Origin: Thermococcus sp. 4557
Lineage (GTDB): Archaea; Methanobacteriota_B; Thermococci; Thermococcales; Thermococcaceae
Reading direction: 5' to 3'
DNA: 64,000 nucleotides
Assembly (NCBI RefSeq): GCF_000221185.1
Contig: NC_015865.1
Span: forward strand, 1 to 64,000
The translations under genes were made by a program, and so were the position numbers. This document shows, in pieces, positions 35,084 through 42,320 of the stretch. The notes below the pieces were generated by a model. The model made no database searches. It saw only the letters and a program-made list of their open reading frames with translations, and was not told where the DNA came from. Every line of letters starts with the position of its first letter. Within the stretch, counting starts at the first letter, position 1.

Positions 35084-37158
35084 CACCGTCTCACCTTCCG
35101 GGTGAGCAGTGCCGGGAGCAGTGCGGGAATTGCGAAGAGTCCTGGTCCACAGATGCCGCCTCCACCTTCGTTGGTCTGCGTTTCCGTCTCAACATCGCCA
35201 AAGCTGCCCGTTTCAAACTCCTTCAGCTTCTCCTCGTCCAGTTCCCCACTTCTTGCCTTAGCCAGTATCTCGCTGAGTGCATTCTCTCCGTTCTTGCCCG
35301 CGTTTTTCAGTGCGACCCTTGCCTTCTCCGCCAGTTCCTTCGCTCCCTTCACGTCGCCGTCCTTGAACTTCCCGGCCGAGTCGAGGAGTGGATCAACGTA
35401 GTTCCAGAGGCGGACGTCCTTCTTCCAGTACTCATCCACAACCGCCGCGGCCCCATCTGCGGCATCGAACAGCCCCTTCTGCTCACCCTCCAGCTTTCCA
35501 CTTAGCGTTACTGCCTTTCCGAGGGCATCCTCGAGGTTCCCCGAGTCGTAGCTCTCCCGGATAGGGCCTACGTCGATGCCCCCCTTTGACAGTATTGCCA
35601 TGTCGTACTGAACCCAGAACTCCCTGAACGCGGTTATCCACGCCTCAAGGGCCTTGTCCCTCGCGTCCGCGTAGTTTCCGTTGAGGTACTCCTGCTTCGC
35701 CCGCTCAAGGATGGGCCCTGCGAGGTCCGCGGTGTAACCGAGTTCGTTTATCCTGTCAATCAGTTCCTCCGTTTTCTGAATGGCATAGCTGGACATCTCG
35801 CGCAGGTAGTCCTCAGAGGGCCGGAAGTCGATTTCCCTGCCGCCGAGCCTGTATTTTTCCATCGATACCCCCGGACTGGTGGTAGTGGTGGTGACCGTTC
35901 CGGTTGGAGTCTCTATCTCCGCCCTCTTCTCCAGGGTCAGAGCCACCGTCTCGCTCTCCCCCAGATCCAGATTGACAGTCGTTTCGTTCGAGTAGTACCC
36001 CTCCATGCTCACAGTGACTTTGTACTTTCCGGGATCAAGGGTCAGGCTGAGCGGTGACGTGCCCTTGTAAACCCCGTTTATGTAAACCTCCGCCCCGCTT
36101 GGATCAGTTCTCACAGTGAGGACCGCGTAGTTGAAGTTGAAGAAGCCGAGCTTTTCCCCACCGGCGGCCAGGTAATCGGCCTTTTCCGTCCCGGCCACGG
36201 AGTTCGTGTTGCCGATATCGTAGAAGTTCACGGACGAGCCGTCCTTCGTCGTCAGTATCTCCACGCCCTCATCCGTCGCAATTCCAACGTAGTGGAGCGT
36301 GACCGCCAGATCCTTAGGGGTACCTCTGGTTGCCTTTGACCATTCAACGTTTCCGTCCCTGTCCGCCAGGTAAACCTTCCCGTCAGAGGTAAGGATCGCT
36401 ATGTACTTCCCGTCAGGGGTGAACTCTAGGTCGATGACGTTTGAAATGGCAAGCTTATCGCGGAACGTCCCGTAGACGTCGAGTATCCAGACCCCGTCCT
36501 TTCCACCGACCGCTATCAGGGAGTTGTCCGGACTTATTGCCAGGGTCTCAAAGTTCCTGTCGGCACTGGCGTCGGCGTATGGGTCGTACTTCCACCCTTC
36601 TGTCCCATCGGCCCGGTAGTAGATGACCTTGTCCCCTGCGAGCACTATGGCCTTGTCCGCGAATCCAACGGAGTAACCTACCTCCGCCGCCATAGCGACC
36701 CCGCCGGAGGTCCTGGTCTCCGGAAATCGCAGGAACGTCAGCTTTCCTGTGTACCTGTAGGCCTCAACGCTGAAGAGCGTCCCCACGACGAACCTGTCCC
36801 CCGAAGCGGCCAGGCTCTCTATCTTCCCCTTCGTGTCCGTGCTCCAGAGGAACTCTCCGTTGAGGGCGTTTATCACGTAGACGTTCTTCTCTCCCGCTCC
36901 CACCACGTACTTCATGTCCGGCGAAACCGCGAGGAGTTTGATGGCCTCGGGCAGTTCCGTGTGCCAAACCTCGGTCCCGTTCCGGTCGAAGAGGTACACT
37001 CCGTCCCCGGTTCCCACGAATATCTTTTCCCCACTTGGGGATATGTATACCGAGTACACCCCGATGTTTTTTGTCCAGGTGGGTGTGGCTGCGGCTGCTA
37101 TGGGGGACAGAAGGGCAAGTATCATGCCCAGTGCCACGATAAACCCCAGGTACCTCAT
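35083..37158 (-). CDS. Secreted beta-propeller/PEGA protein with CGP-CTERM tail
   Basis: About 691 residues. Signal peptide (YLGFIVALGMILALLSPIAAA), propeller about 27-350 with repeats such as SPSGEKIFVGTGDGVYLF and SPDNSLIAVGGKDGVWIL, one PEGA repeat (PSGAEVYINGVYKGTSPL), and a long helical region about 440-655. The C-terminus is GGGGICGPGLFAIPALLPAL then basic residues: the CGP-CTERM signal typical of Thermococcales surface proteins, expected to be processed and anchored. ATG 37158 follows GGTGATAACA; the frame is open to 37233. Unlike its neighbours it has no inside domain, so it may hand a signal to the kinase encoded right after it. Confidence 0.86.
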   Translation of the reverse strand: MRYLGFIVALGMILALLSPIAAAATPTWTKNIGVYSVYISPSGEKIFVGTGDGVYLFDRNGTEVWHTELPEAIKLLAVSPDMKYVVGAGEKNVYVINALNGEFLWSTDTKGKIESLAASGDRFVVGTLFSVEAYRYTGKLTFLRFPETRTSGGVAMAAEVGYSVGFADKAIVLAGDKVIYYRADGTEGWKYDPYADASADRNFETLAISPDNSLIAVGGKDGVWILDVYGTFRDKLAISNVIDLEFTPDGKYIAILTSDGKVYLADRDGNVEWSKATRGTPKDLAVTLHYVGIATDEGVEILTTKDGSSVNFYDIGNTNSVAGTEKADYLAAGGEKLGFFNFNYAVLTVRTDPSGAEVYINGVYKGTSPLSLTLDPGKYKVTVSMEGYYSNETTVNLDLGESETVALTLEKRAEIETPTGTVTTTTTSPGVSMEKYRLGGREIDFRPSEDYLREMSSYAIQKTEELIDRINELGYTADLAGPILERAKQEYLNGNYADARDKALEAWITAFREFWVQYDMAILSKGGIDVGPIRESYDSGNLEDALGKAVTLSGKLEGEQKGLFDAADGAAAVVDEYWKKDVRLWNYVDPLLDSAGKFKDGDVKGAKELAEKARVALKNAGKNGENALSEILAKARSGELDEEKLKEFETGSFGDVETETQTNEGGGGICGPGLFAIPALLPALLTRKVRR

Positions 37159-37200
37159 TGTTATCACCATCTCTACCGGCTCATACCGACACCTCCGCTG

Positions 37201-37210
37201 ATTATATTCC
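37201..37210 (-). promoter_or_regulatory. TATA box before the CGP-CTERM propeller gene
   Basis: GGAATATAAT on the minus strand, about 45 bases before ATG 37158. A T-run (37239-37253, minus strand) just upstream could end the preceding transcript. Confidence 0.45.
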
Positions 37211-37253
37211 TGGGTTGATTTGACGACGTTCAATTAATCAAAAAACGCAAAAA

Positions 37254-37868
37254 TCAAAGCTCCTCCAGCCACTCTTCCTTCTTCTTTGCCTTCTCTTCGC
37301 CGATCACCTTCTCGGCGGCAACCTCCGGTTCCAATTCACCTTCCTTAACGGCGTGTATCGTCTTCATTATCTCGGCCAGCTCCTCGTCCTCCTCGAACTC
37401 GACGCCCGCGCCGATGGTCTGGTCGGTCATTCCGAGCATTCTGTTGAGGTTCTCGTTGAAGTTCTGGGCGTCGAGCTGCATCTCGGTGAGGTGGCTCTCA
37501 AGCTCCTCGGGCGACATTCTCTTCAGCAGGTCCCAGGTGGGGGTGCCCTTGAGTATGCTCTCGTTCTCCTTGATTATCACGAGGTTGCTGATGAGCATCA
37601 GCTGCTTGTTGAGCTGCATGTGGGTCTTCTGGAGGTTCTTCTTGCGCTGGTTGAGGGTCTTTATCTTGGTGGCTAGTGTGAGTTCCTCGCTCTTGGTTCT
37701 GGCCAGCTTGGCCCTCTCGAAGAGCCTCGCTATCTCCTGGTCTATCGAGGCTATCTCCTTCTCCACCTTCTCTATCTGGTACTCCAGCTTGATCTGGCTC
37801 TCCCTGAGCTTCGGAAGGGGTATGTCGAGGGGGTTCTTCTTTCCAAAAAAGCGGGAGAGGACGCTCAT
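37254..37868 (-). CDS. Small coiled-coil protein, possible ESCRT-III-like, paralogue of next gene upstream
   Basis: 204 residues, fully helical. It opens with a short basic region (SVLSRFFGKKNPLDIP), then a long heptad hairpin (RESQIKLEYQIEKVEKEIAS), a middle helix (LISNLVIIKENESILKG) and an acidic, Glu-rich end (EEWLEEL). The basic-hairpin-then-acidic-tail layout resembles ESCRT-III subunits. Its ATG overlaps the stop of the paralogue at 37865 (ATGA). Family membership is an inference from layout only; an unrelated coiled-coil pair is possible. Confidence 0.6.
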   Translation of the reverse strand: MSVLSRFFGKKNPLDIPLPKLRESQIKLEYQIEKVEKEIASIDQEIARLFERAKLARTKSEELTLATKIKTLNQRKKNLQKTHMQLNKQLMLISNLVIIKENESILKGTPTWDLLKRMSPEELESHLTEMQLDAQNFNENLNRMLGMTDQTIGAGVEFEEDEELAEIMKTIHAVKEGELEPEVAAEKVIGEEKAKKKEEWLEEL

Positions 37869-38464
37869 AGCTCCTCGTCCTCCTCGAGCCTGCGGTCTAT
37901 GGAGACGACCTTCTCGGTGACATCCTCGACGTCGGCCTCCCCTGCCTCAACCTGGCTCCAGGCCTTCATCAGCTCCCTCTCGGTCTGATCCTCGCTCTCC
38001 TCGAACTCCGCGACCTCCATCTCGAAGACCCTGTTGAGGCCCTCCACCATCTCGTCGAACTCCTTGCCGTCGAGGTTTATCTTTATCAGCGCCTGCTCCA
38101 GCTCCTCCGGCTCGACGCTGTTGAGCTTCTCCCATACACCGGTCTTCCTCAGCTCCTTCTCGTACTTCTTCACGATTATCAGGTTCTTTATGAGGGTGTA
38201 CTGCTTCTGGGCGGTGGTGAAGTCCTTGAGCTTGAGCTTCTGCTCCATGTCGAGGCTCTTTATCTCCTGGGCAAGCATCTTCTTCTTGAGCTTGTCGGCC
38301 CCGATTCCCTCCTGGAAGAGCTGCTTCTTCTTCTTTTCAATCTGGTTGATGTCCTTCTTGAGCCTCTCGAGTCGGTTTCTCAGTCTTATCTCCTCCCCCT
38401 GAAGCTCCCTCAGGGAGAGCTTTTCGATGGTGTTTTTCCTCCCAAACATGTTGCGTATCTTCAT
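37865..38464 (-). CDS. Small coiled-coil protein, possible ESCRT-III-like, paralogue of next gene downstream
   Basis: About 199 residues with the same layout as its downstream neighbour: short basic start (KIRNMFGRKNTIEKLSL), heptad hairpin (IRLRNRLERLKKDINQIEKK), a middle helix that aligns by eye (LIKNLIIVKKYEKELRKTG), a conserved PEELEQALIKINLDG stretch (neighbour: PEELESHLTEMQLDA), and an acidic tail. GGAGGTG lies seven bases before ATG 38464; the frame is open to 38482. Two overlapping paralogues suggest a hetero-oligomer. Confidence 0.62.
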   Translation of the reverse strand: MKIRNMFGRKNTIEKLSLRELQGEEIRLRNRLERLKKDINQIEKKKKQLFQEGIGADKLKKKMLAQEIKSLDMEQKLKLKDFTTAQKQYTLIKNLIIVKKYEKELRKTGVWEKLNSVEPEELEQALIKINLDGKEFDEMVEGLNRVFEMEVAEFEESEDQTERELMKAWSQVEAGEADVEDVTEKVVSIDRRLEEDEEL

Positions 38465-38500
38465 CCTACACACCTCCAACACGTAAAAAGTGAAACTAAA

Positions 38501-40348
38501 TCAGAGGAAGCCCTCCTTGACGAGGACGTAGCCCACGCCCTCGACGAACTTGGTTATGTAGCCCTTCTCCTTCGAGAGCTCGCGGAAGGCCCTCTTTACA
38601 GTCTCCTCAGCGAAGTGCTCCAGGGCCTCTTCCAGCCTGACGTAGCCCCTCTTGAGTATCTTCTCCTCAAGGAAGTCCTTAACCTTGGCGAGAAGCTCCT
38701 CGTCCCTCTCAAGGCGAAGCATCGGCTCGAACGCCTTTGCGTACTCATCATGGGGGTTGTATATCAGCTCGCCGCTCTCGAGGTCGAGGAGAGCCAGGGA
38801 GACGTTCTCGGATATGAAGTTCCTGTGGAAGTCACCTGAATTGACGTAGTTCGCTATCCTCCTCTCGAAGCCCGTTGGGGAGGCGACGAGGAGAACGATG
38901 CGGCCGTCCTTTGCCTCATCGCGGGCATCGACCAGGAGTGCGTTGATATCTGCCAGCTCCAGGGGGTCGGTGTCGAAGCCGACCTCGGCGTAGCGCTCGG
39001 GCCTTCCATAGAAGAGCGCCCTTACGGTTATCTCCTCCTTCTTTCCGAGGAGCTTCTTCTCCCTGAGCCTGACCTCCACCATTCTGTTGTCCGGGACGTT
39101 CTTGAGGTCCCTCTCGCTCAGTTTTCCTGTGTAGCTGCCCTTGTCAAAGGTCTTCCTCTCCTCAACGGACCCCACCTTGAAGGTCCTTCCCAGGAGCTTC
39201 ACCTCGTCCCTGAACTTGCTCCTTATCCTCCCAACGAAGTTCATCTCGAGCATTCTCGCCTCGTCGAGCCTGACGAAGCGCGAGCCCTTCTCGACCTTGC
39301 CGGCCAGGCTCATTACCTCCTTTATCCTCTTCGAGACTTCGTCCTCCTTTTCTTTGAGTTCGAGTTCTCTTTTCCTCAGCTCCATCTCCTTCTCCTTGAG
39401 CTGGAGCTCCTTCCTCCTTATCTCCGCCTCCATGGCTTCGATACTGGCCAGCATTTCTCTCTGCATTCTTTCGAGCTCCTCCTCAAGCATCCTCCTGGCT
39501 TCCTCGTCCTTCATCCTGCTTATCTCTTCAATGAGCCTCCGCCTCTCTTCCTCGAACTGCCTTTTCATTTCCTCTTTCTCCTGGATGAGCCTCGATATCT
39601 CGGCTTCCTTAGCGGTTTCGAGCCTTCTCCTGAGTTCCTCCTTCTCCCTCTCGAAGTTCCTGAGCATCTCTTCCATCTGGCGCCTGAGCTCTTCTATTTC
39701 CCTGTCCTTGGCCTCCAGTCTTCTCTGATACGTCCTCTCCACAGCCTGCGTCTCTTCCCCTGCCATCGTGAGGAAGTCCCTGAACCAGTCGAAGCGCACC
39801 GTTGCCTCTGCTATGGCCGCGTTTATCTTGCCCTTGTAGGAGTCCCACTTGGTCTTGAGGAACTGCCGCAGGGGGAGCTTTATCGAGGGGTCGTTGAGGG
39901 CATCGTCGATCCACCTGTCCACGCCGTGGTAGTACTCCCTGAGGAGGCCAAGAACGTTGTTATCCCTGTGCATTATCTTCTTCATTATGTCCTCCTTGGA
40001 GTATATCTCGAAGACGTTGTAGCGGAGAACCCTCTCGAGAGCCTCCAGCTCCCTATCCCTGTACCTCCTGCTGGCCGGGAGGTACGTTTCCCCGTTCTGC
40101 TGAAAACTCCATGCTAGTATGGCCAAAGCCCCCTCGAACTTGCCCCTGAAGTGCATGTCGAGGTCCCTCAGGAACTCCCCGCACTCGCCGTCGAGGTAGC
40201 GGTCGTAGTTCTCCTCTATCTGGAGCCAGAGCTTTTCCCTCCTGGAGAAGCTCTCCACCCCGATGTCGAGGCCCTCCTTCAGGACGCGCTCGGCGGGCTT
40301 CAGGAGCTCCTTAACACAGTCCGTCTTTCCTTCCTCAAATATCCCCAT
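38501..40348 (-). CDS. Long coiled-coil protein with C-terminal winged-helix-like end
   Basis: About 615 residues, not recognised. A helical N-terminal domain (1-190) precedes a very long Glu/Arg-rich coiled coil (about 195-350, e.g. REIEELRRQMEEMLRNFERE). An alpha/beta domain follows (about 380-540, with INALLVDARDEAKDGRIVLL and VSLALLDLESGELIYN). The final ~70 residues look like a winged helix (YVRLEEALEHFAEETVKRAFRE...GVGYVLVKEGF). GGTGGTTGAG precedes ATG 40348. It starts two bases before the stop of the gene upstream and precedes the two small coiled-coil genes. It could be a scaffold. Confidence 0.68.
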   Translation of the reverse strand: MGIFEEGKTDCVKELLKPAERVLKEGLDIGVESFSRREKLWLQIEENYDRYLDGECGEFLRDLDMHFRGKFEGALAILAWSFQQNGETYLPASRRYRDRELEALERVLRYNVFEIYSKEDIMKKIMHRDNNVLGLLREYYHGVDRWIDDALNDPSIKLPLRQFLKTKWDSYKGKINAAIAEATVRFDWFRDFLTMAGEETQAVERTYQRRLEAKDREIEELRRQMEEMLRNFEREKEELRRRLETAKEAEISRLIQEKEEMKRQFEEERRRLIEEISRMKDEEARRMLEEELERMQREMLASIEAMEAEIRRKELQLKEKEMELRKRELELKEKEDEVSKRIKEVMSLAGKVEKGSRFVRLDEARMLEMNFVGRIRSKFRDEVKLLGRTFKVGSVEERKTFDKGSYTGKLSERDLKNVPDNRMVEVRLREKKLLGKKEEITVRALFYGRPERYAEVGFDTDPLELADINALLVDARDEAKDGRIVLLVASPTGFERRIANYVNSGDFHRNFISENVSLALLDLESGELIYNPHDEYAKAFEPMLRLERDEELLAKVKDFLEEKILKRGYVRLEEALEHFAEETVKRAFRELSKEKGYITKFVEGVGYVLVKEGFL

Positions 40349-40349
40349 C

Positions 40350-40865
40350 TCAACCACCCGCGAAGAGCTTAAGCTCTTCATCTATCCTTTCGGCGAGAAA
40401 ATCAACGGCATCGCCGTAGCCTTCAATCTCTAGGGTCACCCTCGTCCTGCCGTTCCCATCGATGGTGGCCCTTATGGTGGCCCTCCCCTTCCTGGTGTAC
40501 ACGCCGTAAACCTTTGCTTCGTTCTCCGAGTGGGAGTAGCCGGCGTTCATCTTGGAGAGCAGGTAGTCGATGAACCTCTCGACGACCTTCCTCTCCTCTG
40601 CTATGGTGTACTCAAGGGTTCTCCGCTTTGCCTCGACCCCCTTCTCGACCCTTCTCGCGCTGTACACCTCGACCTTCTCCTCGGCGTTGCCCTCAAGCCT
40701 CGAGAAAAGTTCCTCCAGAAACTCCTGGGTGTCGTCCGTTTCGATGTAGAACACCGCTCCCCTGGGCTTTTTCACGGTGGCTCGTGAAGACCATTTGTCA
40801 AGAAGGTAGTCTATGCGCTTTCTCTCGGCATCATTATCGTACGTGACGAAGACTATGTAGCCCAT
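40350..40865 (-). CDS. Small alpha/beta protein of unknown function, first gene of the cluster run
   Basis: About 171 residues. The N-terminal half alternates strands and helices (GYIVFVTYDNDAERKRIDYLL, RGAVFYIETDDTQEFLEELF) like a ferredoxin-type fold. The second half has a long helix and a beta part (KGRATIRATIDGNGRTRVTLEIEG). No known family was recognised. GTG 40874 is in frame; ATG 40865 has GTGGTG upstream. A TATA box lies about 35 bases before the start, so this gene probably heads the transcript that continues into the coiled-coil genes. Confidence 0.68.
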   Translation of the reverse strand: MGYIVFVTYDNDAERKRIDYLLDKWSSRATVKKPRGAVFYIETDDTQEFLEELFSRLEGNAEEKVEVYSARRVEKGVEAKRRTLEYTIAEERKVVERFIDYLLSKMNAGYSHSENEAKVYGVYTRKGRATIRATIDGNGRTRVTLEIEGYGDAVDFLAERIDEELKLFAGG

Positions 40866-41183
40866 ACGCACCACTGCTTTGAATTAGTCGTTCATCTTAT
40901 TTAAAGTTTTCTCCGATTTGGAGGATATTATGTGCCTCTGTAATGCCTTTAACGGGATTTAGCTGGCTCGTTCATAACGGGGTTTTGCGGTGTTTGGCGA
41001 ACTACTGAAACCTCCCGTGGTGACGTTGCGTTTCCCAGACGTTAGGGTGTTATAGAATAAATGGTTTTCGCCCTTTGGAAAGTTCCACCGTTATCGAGTC
41101 CACAAAACAAATAAATACGTTTTGCGAGATATAGCCTACATACCCGTGTCCCACTGACGGATTTTCCCTGGTTGGGGTGGTCC
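40866..41183. promoter_or_regulatory. Divergent intergenic region with a TATA box for the minus-strand run
   Basis: A 318-base gap between divergent genes. ACTTTAAATAAG (minus strand, 40896-40907) is placed about 35 bases before ATG 40865. On the plus strand CAAATAAATACG (41106-41117) is a weaker TATA candidate for the channel gene, with GGGGTGGTCC before its ATG. No RNA gene, inverted repeat of note or coding stretch was found in the rest. Confidence 0.45.
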
Positions 41184-42314
41184 ATGAAGTGCGTCCACAG
41201 CTACCGTCACAACCCCATCAAGGAGTGCCCCAGAGAGGCGGAGGAAGATTCGGCATTCTGCCCCTTCCATGAGCCCGTTGGCGGGAAGGATTTTGAAAGG
41301 GCTGACCTCTCCGGCGAAGATCTGGAGGAAGCCTATCTCTCGGGCGCCAACCTTAGAAAGGTCAACCTGGAGGGCAGCAACCTGCGCTATGCCGATCTGA
41401 GCGATGCGGACTTAACCCACGCCAATCTGGGTTGGGCTTTACTCAATTCCGCTGACCTCAGCGGTTCCATCCTATCCCATGCCAGTCTGAGCAACTCCCG
41501 TCTCGATGGCAGCGACCTGACGGGGGCAAGGCTCATAAGCGCTGATCTCTCACTGGCGAGTCTTGAGAACGCCACACTAGCCAATGCAGATCTCCGGGGA
41601 GCTGAGCTCTACGGTGCAAACCTCAACGGTACCAACCTCTTCAACACCGACTTCAGGGGCGCAAAGCTCTACGGTGTTTCCCTCAGCGGTGCCAAGAACC
41701 TCCGCTACGCGAAGTTTGATCGGGTAGTCGTTGAGGAGGTTACGGGGGACAGGCTCGTCAGGGAGGGAAGGTACGCCGAGGCCGCTGAGAGCTACAACCG
41801 GGCGATAGACGTTTACCTCCTGTTAAAGAAGCTCTTCACTGAGCAGGGGATATACGACATGGCGAGCACCTACTCCGTGGGCGAGTGGAGGGTGCGTGGA
41901 AAGATCCAGAGACTGGCCCACCGGGTTCCCGGTAGGTACGTTGAGGCCTTCGTTCCTCTCACGGCGAGGTCCGGAAAAAGATGGCTCACCTTCCTTGAAG
42001 GTCACCTCCGCTGGCTCGTCAACCGCTTCCTCTGGTACACCTCCAGCTACGGCGAGAGTCCGGGTAGGGTCTTTCTGACAACTGTGGCTGTCATTCTCCT
42101 TTATGCCTTTGTTTACACCCTCCTCGGAGCCGTCAGTGGGGCGTCAGGGTTCTGGGAGAACCTTTACTTCAGCGTGGTCACCTTTACCACAGTCGGCTAC
42201 GGCGACTACGTTCCGAAGCCCGGCTACCACCTTTTGGCGGTGAGTGAAGCTTTTCTTGGAGCGTTCATGATGGCCTTCTTTGTCGTAGTGCTGAGCAGGA
42301 AGGTGATAAAGTAA
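41184..42314 (+). CDS. Pentapeptide-repeat potassium channel
   Basis: About 376 residues. The N-terminal part has CVHSYRHNPIKECPREAEED with Cys/His residues that could hold zinc. About 25 pentapeptide repeats of A(D/N)Lxx type follow (ADLSGEDLEEAYLSGANL, LRYADLSDADLTHANL). A helical linker and a two-helix pore domain come next (VFLTTVAVILLYAFVYTLL, pore FTTVGYGDYV, then LLAVSEAFLGAFMMAFFVVVL). TVGYGD is the potassium selectivity filter. Such fusions are known as predicted channels in various prokaryotes. It is convergent with the kinase gene at 42321, only six bases away. Confidence 0.88.
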   Translation: MKCVHSYRHNPIKECPREAEEDSAFCPFHEPVGGKDFERADLSGEDLEEAYLSGANLRKVNLEGSNLRYADLSDADLTHANLGWALLNSADLSGSILSHASLSNSRLDGSDLTGARLISADLSLASLENATLANADLRGAELYGANLNGTNLFNTDFRGAKLYGVSLSGAKNLRYAKFDRVVVEEVTGDRLVREGRYAEAAESYNRAIDVYLLLKKLFTEQGIYDMASTYSVGEWRVRGKIQRLAHRVPGRYVEAFVPLTARSGKRWLTFLEGHLRWLVNRFLWYTSSYGESPGRVFLTTVAVILLYAFVYTLLGAVSGASGFWENLYFSVVTFTTVGYGDYVPKPGYHLLAVSEAFLGAFMMAFFVVVLSRKVIK

Positions 42315-42320
42315 AAGAAG

